The notes beneath the pieces were generated by a model. The model did not search any database. It worked only from the letters and a program-made list of their open reading frames with translations, and was not told where the DNA came from. A stretch of DNA of 64,000 bases from Pseudobacillus lumedeiriae. Its GTDB lineage: Bacteria > Bacillota > Bacilli > Bacillales > Domibacillaceae. The translations under genes and the position numbers were made by a program. The stretch spans positions 121,514-185,513 of the forward strand of contig NZ_JAUIYO010000005.1 in assembly GCF_044891285.1 (NCBI RefSeq). Reading direction: 5' to 3'. Positions 1 to 8,552 of the stretch are shown here, piece by piece (the first letter of the stretch is position 1; every line of letters starts with the position of its first letter).

Positions 1-1793
1 TCTCTAAGTGGAAATACGATCGTTAACATGAGTGCTCCGACGAATAAACCAAGTGATAAAAAGTAAGGTGCAATTCCTGTTCCATAGTTCGGTACATGAT
101 GCTTCACTTCTTTATCCACTTGAACGGGTTCTGCCATCATGTCATGCGTTTTTTCTTTTGCCTTTACTTCATTCGCTTTTTCTGCTGCTTCTCCGAGTTT
201 TTCATGCAGCTCCTTTGTTCCTTCTTCTAGTTGAATCGAACCGTTTTCTAATTCTGTTGATCCTTCCGCCAGCTTGCCGGCCCCTTCCGATAATTTCGCA
301 GATCCGCTCTGTAGCTCTCCCATTCCCTCTTGCAGTGTCTGGGCACCATTTGCAAGCGCAGATGATCCATTTTTTGCTTCTGACAATTTTTCACCTAATT
401 GATTCATACCTGCTGCTAGTTTTTCCTCTCCACTCTGCAGCCCGCCGACACCGGCCGTCAATTGATCAGAACCTTCTGCCAACTCGTGGATTCCCCCTTG
501 CAGCTGTTTCTGACCAGCTTGGACTTTGCCAAGCCCTTCATTTAATGCCTTTATGTTAGGAGAAAGCTGACCATTGATTGCTCCGTTAATTTCCTTGGAG
601 CCCGCTTCCAGCTGCTCACTTCCAGCTTGCAGCGGAGCGATACCACTTCTAACCTGCTCAGCCATCTTCTCTTGCTGCTGTTTTATCTTTTGCTTCAGCA
701 ATGCTATTTCCGCCGGTGACAATTTTTGTTGTAACAGAGGCATATACTGTTCCAATTGCCCATTGATTGACTCATTCATCCCTGCAATCAACTGTTCTTC
801 AACCTGCCCAAGCCCAGTGTTTAACTGCTGAGCCCCAGCTGCTAGTTCTTTTGTTCCTTTTGCAAGCTCCGGCAGCTGTTTCTGAAACTGTTCCACCCCT
901 TCTTTCATTTCTGTCGTGCCGGAATACAATTCGCCCATTTTCTTATCCACTGTATGAAGACCTGTCTGCAATTGAGAAAGGCCAGAGGCAAGTTCATTCG
1001 TGCCGCTTTGCAATTCTTTACTGCCTGCTGTGAGTTTGTTTTGTCCCTCTTCTAACTGTGCAAGCCCGGAGTTTAATTTTGAAGCCCCATTTGACAGTTC
1101 TTCTGATCCGTTCCCTGCTTTTGACAGTCCTTTAGAAAACTGAACGGAGCGATCAGCTAATATTACTAAGTTTTCTTTTAATTGAACGGCTCCTTCTGAA
1201 AGCTTTTTCGCCCCCTCATCCAGTTCTTCTGATCCCTCACTTGCTGTTGTCAGACCTTCTCCCATTACCTTAATTTTGTCAAAGATCATTTCCGAATATG
1301 TTTTCGTTACGCTTTGTTGAACAGATGTCTGGATTTCTTTCACAGCCCTTTCCCCCATTTGGGAGGAGACAAAGTTATAACTTTCATTCGGGATATATTT
1401 CAGCTCTAATTTTTTAGGCTGGTCTTCTAGCAATGTCGTTGCGTTTTTAGAAAAGTCTGCTGGGATTTCAATCACCATATAGTAATCCTGGTGATCCATC
1501 CCTTTTTCCGCCTCCTTTTCACCTACAATATGAAAGTCAAAATCATCGCTTTTACCTAGTTCCTTTGCCAGCTCTTTACCGATTGCCAGCCTTTCCCCCT
1601 CAAATGCTGCACCGGCGTCCTTATTAACAACAGCGACCGGCAAATCTTCCAACTGCGAATAAGGATCCCAGAAAGCCCACAGCAGCATACCGGCATATAA
1701 AAGGGGAATAAATAAGATAGCTAGTATCGAAATAAGCAGCATTCGATTGCCCGTAATCTGTTTTAATTCCTTTATAAATAAAGATTGTTTCAT
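1..1793 (-). CDS. yhgE: YhgE/Pip family membrane protein (3' end cut by window edge)
   Basis: Partial: 597 codons are visible and the reading frame runs off the left edge. The ATG at 1793 follows a strong AAGGAGG site. The N-terminus (MKQSLFIKELKQITGNR, then a hydrophobic segment to about residue 30) matches the YhgE/Pip N-terminal domain, which is related to ABC-2 type permeases. The long central part is extracytoplasmic and made of 7-residue repeats of the form xxLxxGx (for example LANGAQTLQEGMGELQSG), typical of this family. The last visible residues (LSLGLFVGALMLTIVF) start the C-terminal membrane bundle. Family members include the phage infection protein Pip and the EsaA/YueB group. The B. 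subtilis yhgE role is unclear; export of a toxic compound is an inference. The TetR gene lies directly upstream and a likely operator precedes this gene, so TetR control is probable. Confidence 0.9.
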   Translation of the reverse strand, partial: MKQSLFIKELKQITGNRMLLISILAILFIPLLYAGMLLWAFWDPYSQLEDLPVAVVNKDAGAAFEGERLAIGKELAKELGKSDDFDFHIVGEKEAEKGMDHQDYYMVIEIPADFSKNATTLLEDQPKKLELKYIPNESYNFVSSQMGERAVKEIQTSVQQSVTKTYSEMIFDKIKVMGEGLTTASEGSEELDEGAKKLSEGAVQLKENLVILADRSVQFSKGLSKAGNGSEELSNGASKLNSGLAQLEEGQNKLTAGSKELQSGTNELASGLSQLQTGLHTVDKKMGELYSGTTEMKEGVEQFQKQLPELAKGTKELAAGAQQLNTGLGQVEEQLIAGMNESINGQLEQYMPLLQQKLSPAEIALLKQKIKQQQEKMAEQVRSGIAPLQAGSEQLEAGSKEINGAINGQLSPNIKALNEGLGKVQAGQKQLQGGIHELAEGSDQLTAGVGGLQSGEEKLAAGMNQLGEKLSEAKNGSSALANGAQTLQEGMGELQSGSAKLSEGAGKLAEGSTELENGSIQLEEGTKELHEKLGEAAEKANEVKAKEKTHDMMAEPVQVDKEVKHHVPNYGTGIAPYFLSLGLFVGALMLTIVFPLR

Positions 1794-1813
1794 AATTTCC
1801 TCCTTAACCCACA

Positions 1814-1967
1814 GGTTATGTTAATGGCTATTGTTGATATTGCCCCTTTGTTGATTAGAGCAGAAGGCACGAAACTTCTGGGGGAAGAGCGTGTCCATGG
1901 GAGACCCCGAACCGCCTAAGCCAAGAGAGCACTCCAGTGGGAATCAGCAGTGGAATTTAACGAGGTC
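1814..1967 (-). repeat. Family A repeat, copy A1 (long form)
   Basis: Read on the minus strand this copy ends in TAATCAACAAAGGGGC...CATTAACATAACC, matching the right end of the other A copies (5937, 16283, 21303, 34845, 39618). Its centre resembles the GC-rich core also seen at 13458-13561 and in copy A9. It lies in the yhgE promoter/leader region. The far end is diverged, so that boundary is approximate. Confidence 0.65.
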
Positions 1968-1986
1968 CACCCCAAAAAAAAACAAT

Positions 1987-2009
1987 TGACTACTTTATTC
2001 ATTTGGTCA
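1987..2009. promoter_or_regulatory. Candidate TetR operator before yhgE
   Basis: A 23-bp imperfect palindrome, TGACTACTT-N5-ATTTGGTCA. It shares the 12-base string TTCATTTGGTCA and the same 23-bp geometry with the better palindrome at 2626-2648 in the TetR gene's own promoter. Six of nine arm positions are complementary. Its place between the TetR gene and yhgE suggests co-repression. Confidence 0.5.
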
Positions 2010-2037
2010 TTCATTTGCAAAAGAAAAGGATTTTCCC

Positions 2038-2610
2038 TCAAGTGGATAATCCCTCAAACAAATAAAGCTCAAACAAGTGGGAAATGTCTTCCTCGCTCAA
2101 TGGATCCTTTCTTTGTTCCCAGTCAAAGATAAGCGAAATATACATTTTCAACATAACAAAGGCAGTCACTTCCGGATTACACGGCTTGATTTCGCCTGCT
2201 TGAACAGCCATTAAAATTTTTTCTTTAATAAAAGACAAGATAGCATCCTCCATCATTGTCATTACTTCTACCACTGCAGGCGTGCCCATTTCCCTTCCTT
2301 CTTGGAAGAGCTTAATTGTCAGCTGATGCTTTTTCCGAAACTGCAATATTTGAAAAAGAGCTCTATGAACATTTTCGTGAAAAGAAGAATCTGGATCGAT
2401 CGCTTCTTCCGCTGCCTCCCTCATTTCAACAATGATTGTCTGGACAATTTCATCAAACAGTTCTTCTTTATTTTTGAAAAATGTATAAATAGTGCCTTTG
2501 CCGACATTCGCCAGCTTCGCCACTTGGTCCATTGTCGTTGCTTTATAGCCAAAGAGCGAAAAAGATTTCGTAGCCGCTTCAATAATTTGTTTTTTTCTAT
2601 CGACTGTCAA
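2038..2610 (-). CDS. yhgD: TetR/AcrR family repressor (YhgD-like)
   Basis: 190-aa TetR-type regulator. The N-terminal helix-turn-helix (around residues 7-50, with ATTMDQVAKLANVGKGTIY and FFKNKEELF) is typical, followed by a ligand-binding helical domain. The frame is open to 2649, but TTG at 2610 has AAGGAGG about nine bases upstream and gives the normal TetR N-terminus, so I choose TTG. The gene is directly upstream of yhgE, as in B. subtilis, and is probably its repressor. A palindrome at 2626-2648 overlaps the region just upstream of the start, indicating autoregulation. The ligand is unknown. Confidence 0.88.
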   Translation of the reverse strand: MTVDRKKQIIEAATKSFSLFGYKATTMDQVAKLANVGKGTIYTFFKNKEELFDEIVQTIIVEMREAAEEAIDPDSSFHENVHRALFQILQFRKKHQLTIKLFQEGREMGTPAVVEVMTMMEDAILSFIKEKILMAVQAGEIKPCNPEVTAFVMLKMYISLIFDWEQRKDPLSEEDISHLFELYLFEGLST

Positions 2611-2625
2611 CCTTCCCCCTCCTTT

Positions 2626-2648
2626 TGACCAAATGAACAATTCGGTCA
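2626..2648. promoter_or_regulatory. Candidate TetR operator at the yhgD promoter
   Basis: 23-bp palindrome, TGACCAAAT-N5-ATTCGGTCA on the plus strand; eight of nine arm positions pair. It lies 16 bp upstream of the TTG start of yhgD. A related site precedes yhgE (1987-2009). Confidence 0.6.
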
Positions 2649-2780
2649 CTTTATATAAAGTAAGATACTACAAACAAATATAAATAGCAACTGTTTCATA
2701 TCAACATTGTTTTCGTTCAATATTTGTATAGTATGTACTAAATATCATTTTCCCCGGTTCCATGCCCTCACTTCAAGCAC

Positions 2781-2820
2781 AAAAAATCCCCTTCTTTGAT
2801 CATCTTCTTCAAAAAAGGGG
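2781..2820 (-). terminator. Terminator after tcyC
   Basis: On the minus strand, a CCCCTTTTTT/AAGAAGGGG-type stem is followed by a run of T. It lies downstream of tcyC, in the 2611-2926 gap, which otherwise holds only the yhgD promoter region. Confidence 0.65.
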
Positions 2821-2926
2821 AGATAAAAAGAGCAGAAACGTTTAAGACGGAGGTAGCTTTCCTCTTCAAAAGCAGCAAGACCAAGCATTTCTTTAGATTC
2901 ACTTCTCCTGCTTTTTGATCAATCTC

Positions 2927-3661
2927 TTATTGTATTAAATTCAAAAAGCGCCGCGTCCGCTCTTCCTTCGGGTTCGTGAAAATGTTCTCAGGTACATCCC
3001 TTTCCACAATAACACCTTTATCTATGAAAATCACTTCATCTGCTACTTCTTTGGCAAACTTCATTTCATGTGTGACAACAATCATAGTCATGCCTTCCTG
3101 CGCTAAGCTTTTCATCGCTGTTAAAACTTCTCCGACAAGCTCAGGATCAAGAGCGGATGTCGGCTCATCAAAAAGCATCACTTTCGGTTCCATCGCAAGC
3201 GCCCGGGCAATGCCTACACGCTGCTGCTGCCCGCCAGATAATTGAGAAGGATAATAATCTTTCCGGTCAAACAGCCCCACTTTTTGAAGCATTTGTTCAC
3301 TCATTTGGCGCGCTTTTTCCTTTGCTTCCTTTTTCACGATGACCGGCCCTTCCATAACATTCTCCAGAGCAGTCATATGCGGGAACAAATTATATCCTTG
3401 AAATACCATACCGGTCAGGCGGCGGAACAAGGTAATTTCTTTTTTCGTTACCGCTCCATTAAAATTAAGCTGTTGATCAGCAATTTGAATCGTACCGCTT
3501 GTTGGGCTTTCTAGTACATTTAAACACCGTAAAAAGGTAGTCTTTCCTGATCCTGAAGGGCCAATCACAACAATGACTTTTCCTTTTTCGACCTCAAGAT
3601 CAATCCCATTCAGTACATCCAGCCGTCCAAATGATTTATGTAAATTTTTTACTGAAATCAT
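2927..3661 (-). CDS. tcyC: L-cystine ABC transporter, ATP-binding subunit
   Basis: 244-aa polar amino acid-type ATPase. Walker A GPSGSGKT is at residues 34-41, the signature is QLSGGQQQR and Walker B is VMLFDEP. The frame is open to 3685, but the ATG at 3661 has AAGGAAG eight bases upstream and begins with the family-typical MISVKNLHKSFG. It energises uptake through TcyB at the inner face of the membrane. It is the last gene of a three-gene operon (binding protein, permease, ATPase), 26 bp after tcyB. The cystine assignment rests on the binding protein; glutamine/histidine-type ATPases look alike on their own. Confidence 0.88.
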   Translation of the reverse strand: MISVKNLHKSFGRLDVLNGIDLEVEKGKVIVVIGPSGSGKTTFLRCLNVLESPTSGTIQIADQQLNFNGAVTKKEITLFRRLTGMVFQGYNLFPHMTALENVMEGPVIVKKEAKEKARQMSEQMLQKVGLFDRKDYYPSQLSGGQQQRVGIARALAMEPKVMLFDEPTSALDPELVGEVLTAMKSLAQEGMTMIVVTHEMKFAKEVADEVIFIDKGVIVERDVPENIFTNPKEERTRRFLNLIQ

Positions 3662-3687
3662 TCCATCATCTTCCTTCCTAGCCACTC

Positions 3688-4398
3688 CTATCTTGCTACA
3701 TAACGGTCAAGCCGTGCTTCGATTCTTCCTTGAATAATTGACAAGGTAAAACAAATGATCCAATAAAGGAGCGCTGCTTCGCTGTAAAGAAGCAAGAACT
3801 CATAATTGGTTGCGGCAATTTCCTGTGCTCTGCGGAACATTTCTGTCACAAGTATAAGAGAAGCCAGTGACGTATCTTTAATAAGGCTAATAAATGTATT
3901 AGATAAAGGCGGAATAGATACACGTGACGCCTGGGGCAATATGACCCGCTTTAGCGCTTGTCTGTATGACATGCCGATGGAGTAAGCTGCTTCCCATTGT
4001 CCTTTTGGAATAGAAGAAATAGCCGCTCGGATAATCTCAGAAGCATAAGCACCGACATTGAGTGAAAAACCGATCACAGCAGATGGAAATGGATCAAGCG
4101 TAATTCCGATCGTAGGCAGCCCATAAAAAAGAATAAATAATTGTACGAGCAGCGGCGTGCCTCGAATAACAGACACATACACCCGCGCGATGCTTTGCAG
4201 TATTTTATTAGTCGATAGTCTTGCTAATGCTGTAAATATAGCAATAACAATACCGATTGAAAATGTCAGAATTGTTAAAGGCAAAGTATATTGAAGAGCC
4301 CCTTCTACCATAGGCATCAGGGAGCTCTTCGCAATGTCAATTAAACGCTGCATCCGTTCCGGATCTTGAGCAATATTATTGAGATACATCTTCGGCAA
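3688..4398 (-). CDS. tcyB: L-cystine ABC transporter, permease
   Basis: 236-aa HisM/GlnP-type permease with about five membrane helices. The cytoplasmic EAA loop (GQWEAAYSIGMSYRQALKRV) that contacts the ATPase is clear. The start overlaps the 3' end of tcyA by 23 bp; ATG at 4398 or three codons later at 4389 are both possible. The overlap implies translational coupling with tcyA. Confidence 0.87.
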   Translation of the reverse strand: MPKMYLNNIAQDPERMQRLIDIAKSSLMPMVEGALQYTLPLTILTFSIGIVIAIFTALARLSTNKILQSIARVYVSVIRGTPLLVQLFILFYGLPTIGITLDPFPSAVIGFSLNVGAYASEIIRAAISSIPKGQWEAAYSIGMSYRQALKRVILPQASRVSIPPLSNTFISLIKDTSLASLILVTEMFRRAQEIAATNYEFLLLYSEAALLYWIICFTLSIIQGRIEARLDRYVAR

Positions 4399-5188
4399 AC
4401 CACTTTTCAGAAATTTTCTTCAGCGTTCCGTCTTTTTTCATTTCATTTAACGCTTTATTCACTTCTTCGACTAACTGGCCGCTGTCTTTTCTAAATAGCA
4501 GAGCACTTTTAGACACTTCTTTTTCTTCATCAATCAGTTTAATTGGCGCATCGGGCTTTTGTTTCAAATAATCGAGTGCAGATAACTTATCATTAAATGT
4601 GCCATCTACGCGCTTTGTTACGACTAAGTCAACTGCCTGATTAAAGCCATCTACTTTTACTATTTCCGCTCCGTACGACTGGGCAATTTCTCCAAAGTTG
4701 CTCGTTAACGTCTGAGCCGCCTTTTTGCCTTTGATATCCTCGAACTTCTGAATTTCTTTTTCATTTTCACGAATGATTAATACAGCGTTCGTTTTTGTGT
4801 AAGGCTCGGAAAAATCATACTTTGCTTGCCGATCCTCTTGAATTCCTACTTGATTGGCAATCATATCAAATCGTTTAGAATCAAGGCCGGCAAAGATCGC
4901 GTCCCACTGTGTTTCCATAAAATTAGCTTTTACACCAAGACGCTTAGCTACTTCTTCCGCTACTTCTACATCATAGCCTGTCAGCTTACCAGAAGCATCA
5001 TGGAAAGAAAATGGAGCATACGTTCCTTCTGTTCCAATATTTAAAACCCCTTTTTGCTTCACTTCATCGTATAAAGTGCTTCCGGCATTCTCATTTTCCT
5101 TCGTCGACTCTTTAGTTGTCCCACCGCAAGCTGCAAGCAGCGTAATGGATAAAACAACGAATAAAAAAGTAAACAGTGACTTTTTCAT
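4376..5188 (-). CDS. tcyA: L-cystine-binding lipoprotein
   Basis: 270-aa extracellular solute-binding protein (family 3) anchored as a lipoprotein: signal peptide MKKSLFTFLFVVLSI followed by the lipobox LLAAC. The body (GTEGTYAPFSFHD, LTGYDVEVAEEVAKRLG, METQWDAIFAGLDSKRFD, and the C-terminal KKISEKWFAEDVS) matches my recollection of B. subtilis TcyA along its whole length, which makes cystine the most likely ligand. It heads the tcyABC operon. A sigma-A-type promoter lies at 5244-5272. Cystine importers are commonly repressed by CymR, but I could not place a convincing CymR box. Confidence 0.88.
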   Translation of the reverse strand: MKKSLFTFLFVVLSITLLAACGGTTKESTKENENAGSTLYDEVKQKGVLNIGTEGTYAPFSFHDASGKLTGYDVEVAEEVAKRLGVKANFMETQWDAIFAGLDSKRFDMIANQVGIQEDRQAKYDFSEPYTKTNAVLIIRENEKEIQKFEDIKGKKAAQTLTSNFGEIAQSYGAEIVKVDGFNQAVDLVVTKRVDGTFNDKLSALDYLKQKPDAPIKLIDEEKEVSKSALLFRKDSGQLVEEVNKALNEMKKDGTLKKISEKWFAEDVSQ

Positions 5189-5243
5189 AGTTGAATAATC
5201 CCCCTTCTATTTGTATGTATTGTATAATGTGAATCGTCTATTC

Positions 5244-5272
5244 ATTATAGTTTAAATGTTCTCACATTTTAA
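5244..5272 (-). promoter_or_regulatory. Promoter of tcyABC
   Basis: Read on the minus strand: TTAAAA (-35, 5267-5272), 17-bp spacer, TATAAT (-10, 5244-5249), about 55 bases before the tcyA ATG. The -35 is weak, consistent with regulation. Confidence 0.55.
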
Positions 5273-5366
5273 GAGTTATTTTTTAAAAGTAAGCACATTT
5301 TTTCTAAATTCCTCTATATTTCGACAACAACTTTCGTGTATGGCGGGGACATACTGCTAACTATAC

Positions 5367-5405
5367 GAAAAAGAGTGCTCCGAAAACCTAGTTTTTGGAA
5401 CACTC
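5367..5405 (-). terminator. Terminator after the 5497-5803 gene pair
   Basis: About 15-bp stem (GAGTGCTCCGAAAAC pairing with GTTTTTGGAACACTC) with a T run on the minus strand. It separates the small gene pair from the tcyA promoter. The 5189-5496 gap holds this and the tcyA promoter. Confidence 0.75.
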
Positions 5406-5496
5406 TCCTTCTGATCTATGTGTTAAAGTTATCAATTAAAAGTGAAAATCCGATCGTCTTTTTCAAAAAACCTTTCACTTCAGTATGAATACAGCT

Positions 5497-5664
5497 TTAA
5501 TGTCCTTGATCTTTTTGTTTTTCAAATCGTTCGTTTCTTTCTCCGCCGTCTGCTAACTCCTCTGAGAATTCTGCGTTTCGTCCAGTCTCCGTTTCCATGG
5601 CATGTTTAATATCTGCGGAGGTCAAGTTATTATTAGGTGCTGCTTGTTCATTCCATTTCTCCAT
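5497..5664 (-). CDS. Small hypothetical protein, 55 aa, possibly YfhD-like
   Basis: The ATG at 5664 is preceded by AGGAGGGGG. The 55-residue product is very hydrophilic and acidic/basic mixed (MEKWNEQAAPNNN at the start, then ETETGRNAEFSEELAD and ERNERFEKQKD). The EFSEELAD string recalls the YfhD family of small Bacillus proteins, but this is only a resemblance. It overlaps the preceding small gene by 17 bp and ends before a strong terminator, so the two form a transcript of their own. Function unknown. Confidence 0.6.
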   Translation of the reverse strand: MEKWNEQAAPNNNLTSADIKHAMETETGRNAEFSEELADGGERNERFEKQKDQGH

Positions 5665-5803
5665 CCTGTTCCCCCTCCTTTTCTTTTGAAACAGATTCTA
5701 ATCCATATCCTGTTGAACTTATTTCCAATCTTTCTTCATCAACTTTTCTTTCCAAAGCTGAACGTAAGTGACCATGGTACTGCTCTGCCTTATCTTTTTT
5801 CAT
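5648..5803 (-). CDS. Small hypothetical protein, 51 aa
   Basis: The ATG at 5803 has GGAGGAATC upstream. The product (starts MKKDKAEQYHGHLRSALERK, ends in a Glu-rich tail) is charged and has no membrane segment. Its last codons contain the RBS and start of the next small gene, so the pair is translationally coupled. I do not recognise the family. Confidence 0.55.
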   Translation of the reverse strand: MKKDKAEQYHGHLRSALERKVDEERLEISSTGYGLESVSKEKEGEQDGEME

Positions 5804-5936
5804 ACTGATTCCTCCATCATTAGGTGTTCATTATATTGTTCCCTTCGACAAGAAGACATATGAAAAATTGTTGGAACATTGAAAGGACCAGCCTCACTCA
5901 TTGACTTATGAAACTGATAATAGCTTTTGAGCCAAA

Positions 5937-6020
5937 AACTTTGTTAAATGTGCCTGGTAATTTTCGCTGCGGATGGTCTCACGCTTTCTGCTCCAATCAG
6001 CCGTAATCATTAACATAACC
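5937..6020 (+). repeat. Family A repeat, copy A2
   Basis: ACTTTGTTAA...CTGCTCCAATCAGCC...ATCATTAACATAACC, matching both ends of the A family. It is short and carries an internal deletion relative to copies such as A7. With the following terminator it accounts for most of the 5804-6112 gap. Confidence 0.7.
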
Positions 6021-6024
6021 AAAC

Positions 6025-6063
6025 AAAAAAGAGGCTGCCTTGACCTCAATCAGTCAGGCACCC
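6025..6063 (-). terminator. Terminator of hemEHY
   Basis: On the minus strand TGCCTGAC pairs with GTCAAGGCA (one bulge), followed by CCTCTTTTTTG. It lies about 50 bp after the hemY stop codon. Confidence 0.6.
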
Positions 6064-6112
6064 CTATAGCCGTATGCAATATGATGTTTTAGCGTACTGA
6101 AAAACCGCACAC

Positions 6113-7534
6113 TTAAAGTAGTCTCTTTTCGTTAGGATCGTTCAGAAACGCTAATGTTTTCCGAGCCGCCTCTTCTCCCTGCTCAATGCAATCAGGAAGA
6201 CTGATTCCTCTAAAGGAGCTGCCGCCGATAAAAAGCCCAGGCAATTCCTCCTGTATATGTGCTTCGATGGCTTCAATTCTCTTAGTATGACCCATCGTAT
6301 ATTGAGGCATGGCCTTTTTCCACCGGCTTACGATTGTAAACTCCGGTTTTGACGATATCGACATCGTTTTCTTTAAATCATCCAATACAATTTGTTCAAT
6401 TTCAGCATCCGATAAGTCAACGATGGCTTCATCACCAGCCCCTCCAACGTAACAGCGCAGCAGTACTTTTCCCACAGGTGCTGTATGTGGCCACTTTTTG
6501 TTCATCCATGTGCATGACGTAATCGTGTAATCACTGTTTCTGGATACAACAAATCCTGCCCCATCCATGTTCCACGAAACATCCTCTGCATGAAAGGCCA
6601 TATGTACTGCAGCAACAGAGATCGCCGGCATCTCTTGCAGCTCATCAAAAAAACGGCATTGAGGCATCATGGAAGGCAGTGTGAAATGAGGGGTGGAAAT
6701 AATCACACTGTCAGCCAGCAATTGCTGCCCGCTGTTTAAAGAAAGGTTAAATTTCCCATCGTCTCTTTGGACGATTTTCTCCACACGTGTTCCTTTTAGA
6801 ACAGTCCCCTGATCCAGCTGCTCCTCTACTCCTTTGACCAGCTCCCCCAGACCGCCTTCCAGTGTAGCTAGAGCACTGTTTTCTTGATGGACAAAATCGG
6901 GTGTCTTCTTTCTCATACCGAGTATTAAGCTGCGATATTTTTGTTCTATTTCATGAAGTTGAGGAAACGTGGCCATTAAGCTGAGCTTATCAATATCTCC
7001 TGCATACATGACCGACAAAAGCGGTTCAATTAAGTTTTCCACGATTTCACCGCCCAGCCGGCGTCTGAAAAATCTGCCGAGTGAATCGTCATTTTTCATC
7101 GCCGATCTAGGAAGTAAAAAATCTAAACCTGCTCTCACTTTTCCTGAAACGGAAAAAAGATCCGTTTTAAGAAAAGGCATCATTTGTGTTGGAATGCCCA
7201 TCGCGGAGCCTTCCGGTATGGCATGAAGCTGGCCGTTTACTAATGCGTAAGATCGGCCTATGAGATGATTCACTAGCTGGCCGCTCAGTCCCGTTTCTCT
7301 TATTAAACGAATGACACTTTCTTTTCTAGTCAAAAATGAATCGGGCCCTTTTTCAATAATGAAGCCGTCCTTTTTTACTGTTTGAATTTTGCCGCCTAAA
7401 CGAGGCGACGCCTCGATTAATGTCACAGCTACTGGAAGCTGGCTGGTCTTTGCTGCTTTTTGCAAATAATAGGCCGCTGTTAATCCTGTTATTCCGCCGC
7501 CTACAACGACAACCTTTTTTGTTTCTCCCAGCAC
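6113..7534 (-). CDS. hemY: Coproporphyrinogen III oxidase (HemY/CgoX)
   Basis: 473-aa FAD enzyme oxidising coproporphyrinogen III to coproporphyrin III in the Gram-positive coproporphyrin-dependent haem pathway; older annotation says protoporphyrinogen oxidase. The dinucleotide-binding motif GGGITG is at residues 12-17, followed by GGKIQT and EKGPDSF. Length is close to the B. subtilis protein. The start is GTG at 7534 with GAAGGCGA upstream. It is the third gene of hemE-hemH-hemY, 21 bp after hemH. A terminator follows. Confidence 0.95.
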   Translation of the reverse strand: MLGETKKVVVVGGGITGLTAAYYLQKAAKTSQLPVAVTLIEASPRLGGKIQTVKKDGFIIEKGPDSFLTRKESVIRLIRETGLSGQLVNHLIGRSYALVNGQLHAIPEGSAMGIPTQMMPFLKTDLFSVSGKVRAGLDFLLPRSAMKNDDSLGRFFRRRLGGEIVENLIEPLLSVMYAGDIDKLSLMATFPQLHEIEQKYRSLILGMRKKTPDFVHQENSALATLEGGLGELVKGVEEQLDQGTVLKGTRVEKIVQRDDGKFNLSLNSGQQLLADSVIISTPHFTLPSMMPQCRFFDELQEMPAISVAAVHMAFHAEDVSWNMDGAGFVVSRNSDYTITSCTWMNKKWPHTAPVGKVLLRCYVGGAGDEAIVDLSDAEIEQIVLDDLKKTMSISSKPEFTIVSRWKKAMPQYTMGHTKRIEAIEAHIQEELPGLFIGGSSFRGISLPDCIEQGEEAARKTLAFLNDPNEKRLL

Positions 7535-7555
7535 AGTCTCATCGCCTTCTTTTTA

Positions 7556-8494
7556 TCAGTTTGCGTTCGTTCGTAAATGTTTCATCACTACATTGCCAAG
7601 AGCCTCAATAAACTCTGGACGGGCATTCGGCATAGACGGACGATAATATGACACGCCTATTTCATCTGTAACCACTTTACATTCGTAATCGTTATCATAG
7701 AGGACTTCCAAATGATCCGCGACAAACCCTGCCGGCACATAGAGAAATGCCTGATAGCCTTTTTGCTCAAATAAGTCACGTGTCAAATCCTGTACATCTG
7801 GGCCAATCCAAGGTTCAGGAGTATTGCCTGCACTTTGCCAGCCAATTTCCACATTAGGAATACCAGCTTTTTCGGCAATCATATCTGCCGTTTCCTGCAG
7901 CTGCTGCGGATATGGGTCCCCCATAGAAATGATTTTCTCTGGCAGACTGTGTGCAGAGACGATGAGCACGAAATGATTGCGCTCTTCTTCAGGCATTGAA
8001 GCAACTGTTTCTTTTACTTTTTCCACCCAATAATCAATAAATTTCGGCTCTTTATACCAGCTTTCGATCGATGTGATGACTGGTCCATTTATTTTTTCGG
8101 CTTCTTTCTTTGCTCGTTCGTTATATGATTTCACACTGAATGTCGAGAAGTGGGGGGCAAGTACAATAGACACTGCTTCTTCTATGCCATCTGCCTTCAT
8201 CTGCTGGACCGCGTCCTCGATGAATGGTTCAATATGCTTTAAGCCGATGTACATATTAAATTCAATTTCGTCTTGAATGGCATTTAAATGCTCTTCCAGC
8301 TTTTTCCCCTGCTCCTTCGTAATAGAGGCAAGTGGAGATATACCGCCGATTGCTTCGTAGCGCGAACGTAAATCCTTGAGCATTTCAGGTGTTGGTTTAT
8401 TCCCTCGGCGAATGTGCGTGTAATAGCGTTCAATATCTTCTTCTTTATATGGGGTCCCGTAAGCCATAACTAATAAACCCATTTTTTTCTTCAT
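7556..8494 (-). CDS. hemH: Coproporphyrin III ferrochelatase
   Basis: 312-aa ferrochelatase inserting Fe2+ into coproporphyrin III. Active-site histidine H182 lies in SAHSLPEKI and the metal-associated glutamate E263 in HLEVLYD, corresponding to H183 and E264 of the B. subtilis enzyme. The N-terminus MGLLVMAYGTPYKEEDIERYYTHIRRG is diagnostic in its first part. Start ATG at 8494. It lies between hemE (58-bp gap) and hemY. Confidence 0.96.
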   Translation of the reverse strand: MKKKMGLLVMAYGTPYKEEDIERYYTHIRRGNKPTPEMLKDLRSRYEAIGGISPLASITKEQGKKLEEHLNAIQDEIEFNMYIGLKHIEPFIEDAVQQMKADGIEEAVSIVLAPHFSTFSVKSYNERAKKEAEKINGPVITSIESWYKEPKFIDYWVEKVKETVASMPEEERNHFVLIVSAHSLPEKIISMGDPYPQQLQETADMIAEKAGIPNVEIGWQSAGNTPEPWIGPDVQDLTRDLFEQKGYQAFLYVPAGFVADHLEVLYDNDYECKVVTDEIGVSYYRPSMPNARPEFIEALGNVVMKHLRTNAN

Positions 8495-8552
8495 CGTCTC
8501 TCACCTCTGCATACTTGTTCAAAAAAGGGGACCAAAAGAAGTCCCCTGCCCT

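Noticed and set aside
2823..2926. Possible short gene after tcyC (a frame starting MLGLAAFEEESYLRLK)
   Set aside because: The RBS spacing is too long and the region overlaps a terminator; no family evidence.
5189..5340. CymR box before tcyA
   Set aside because: Only a GGAATT-like half is visible; not enough for a claim.
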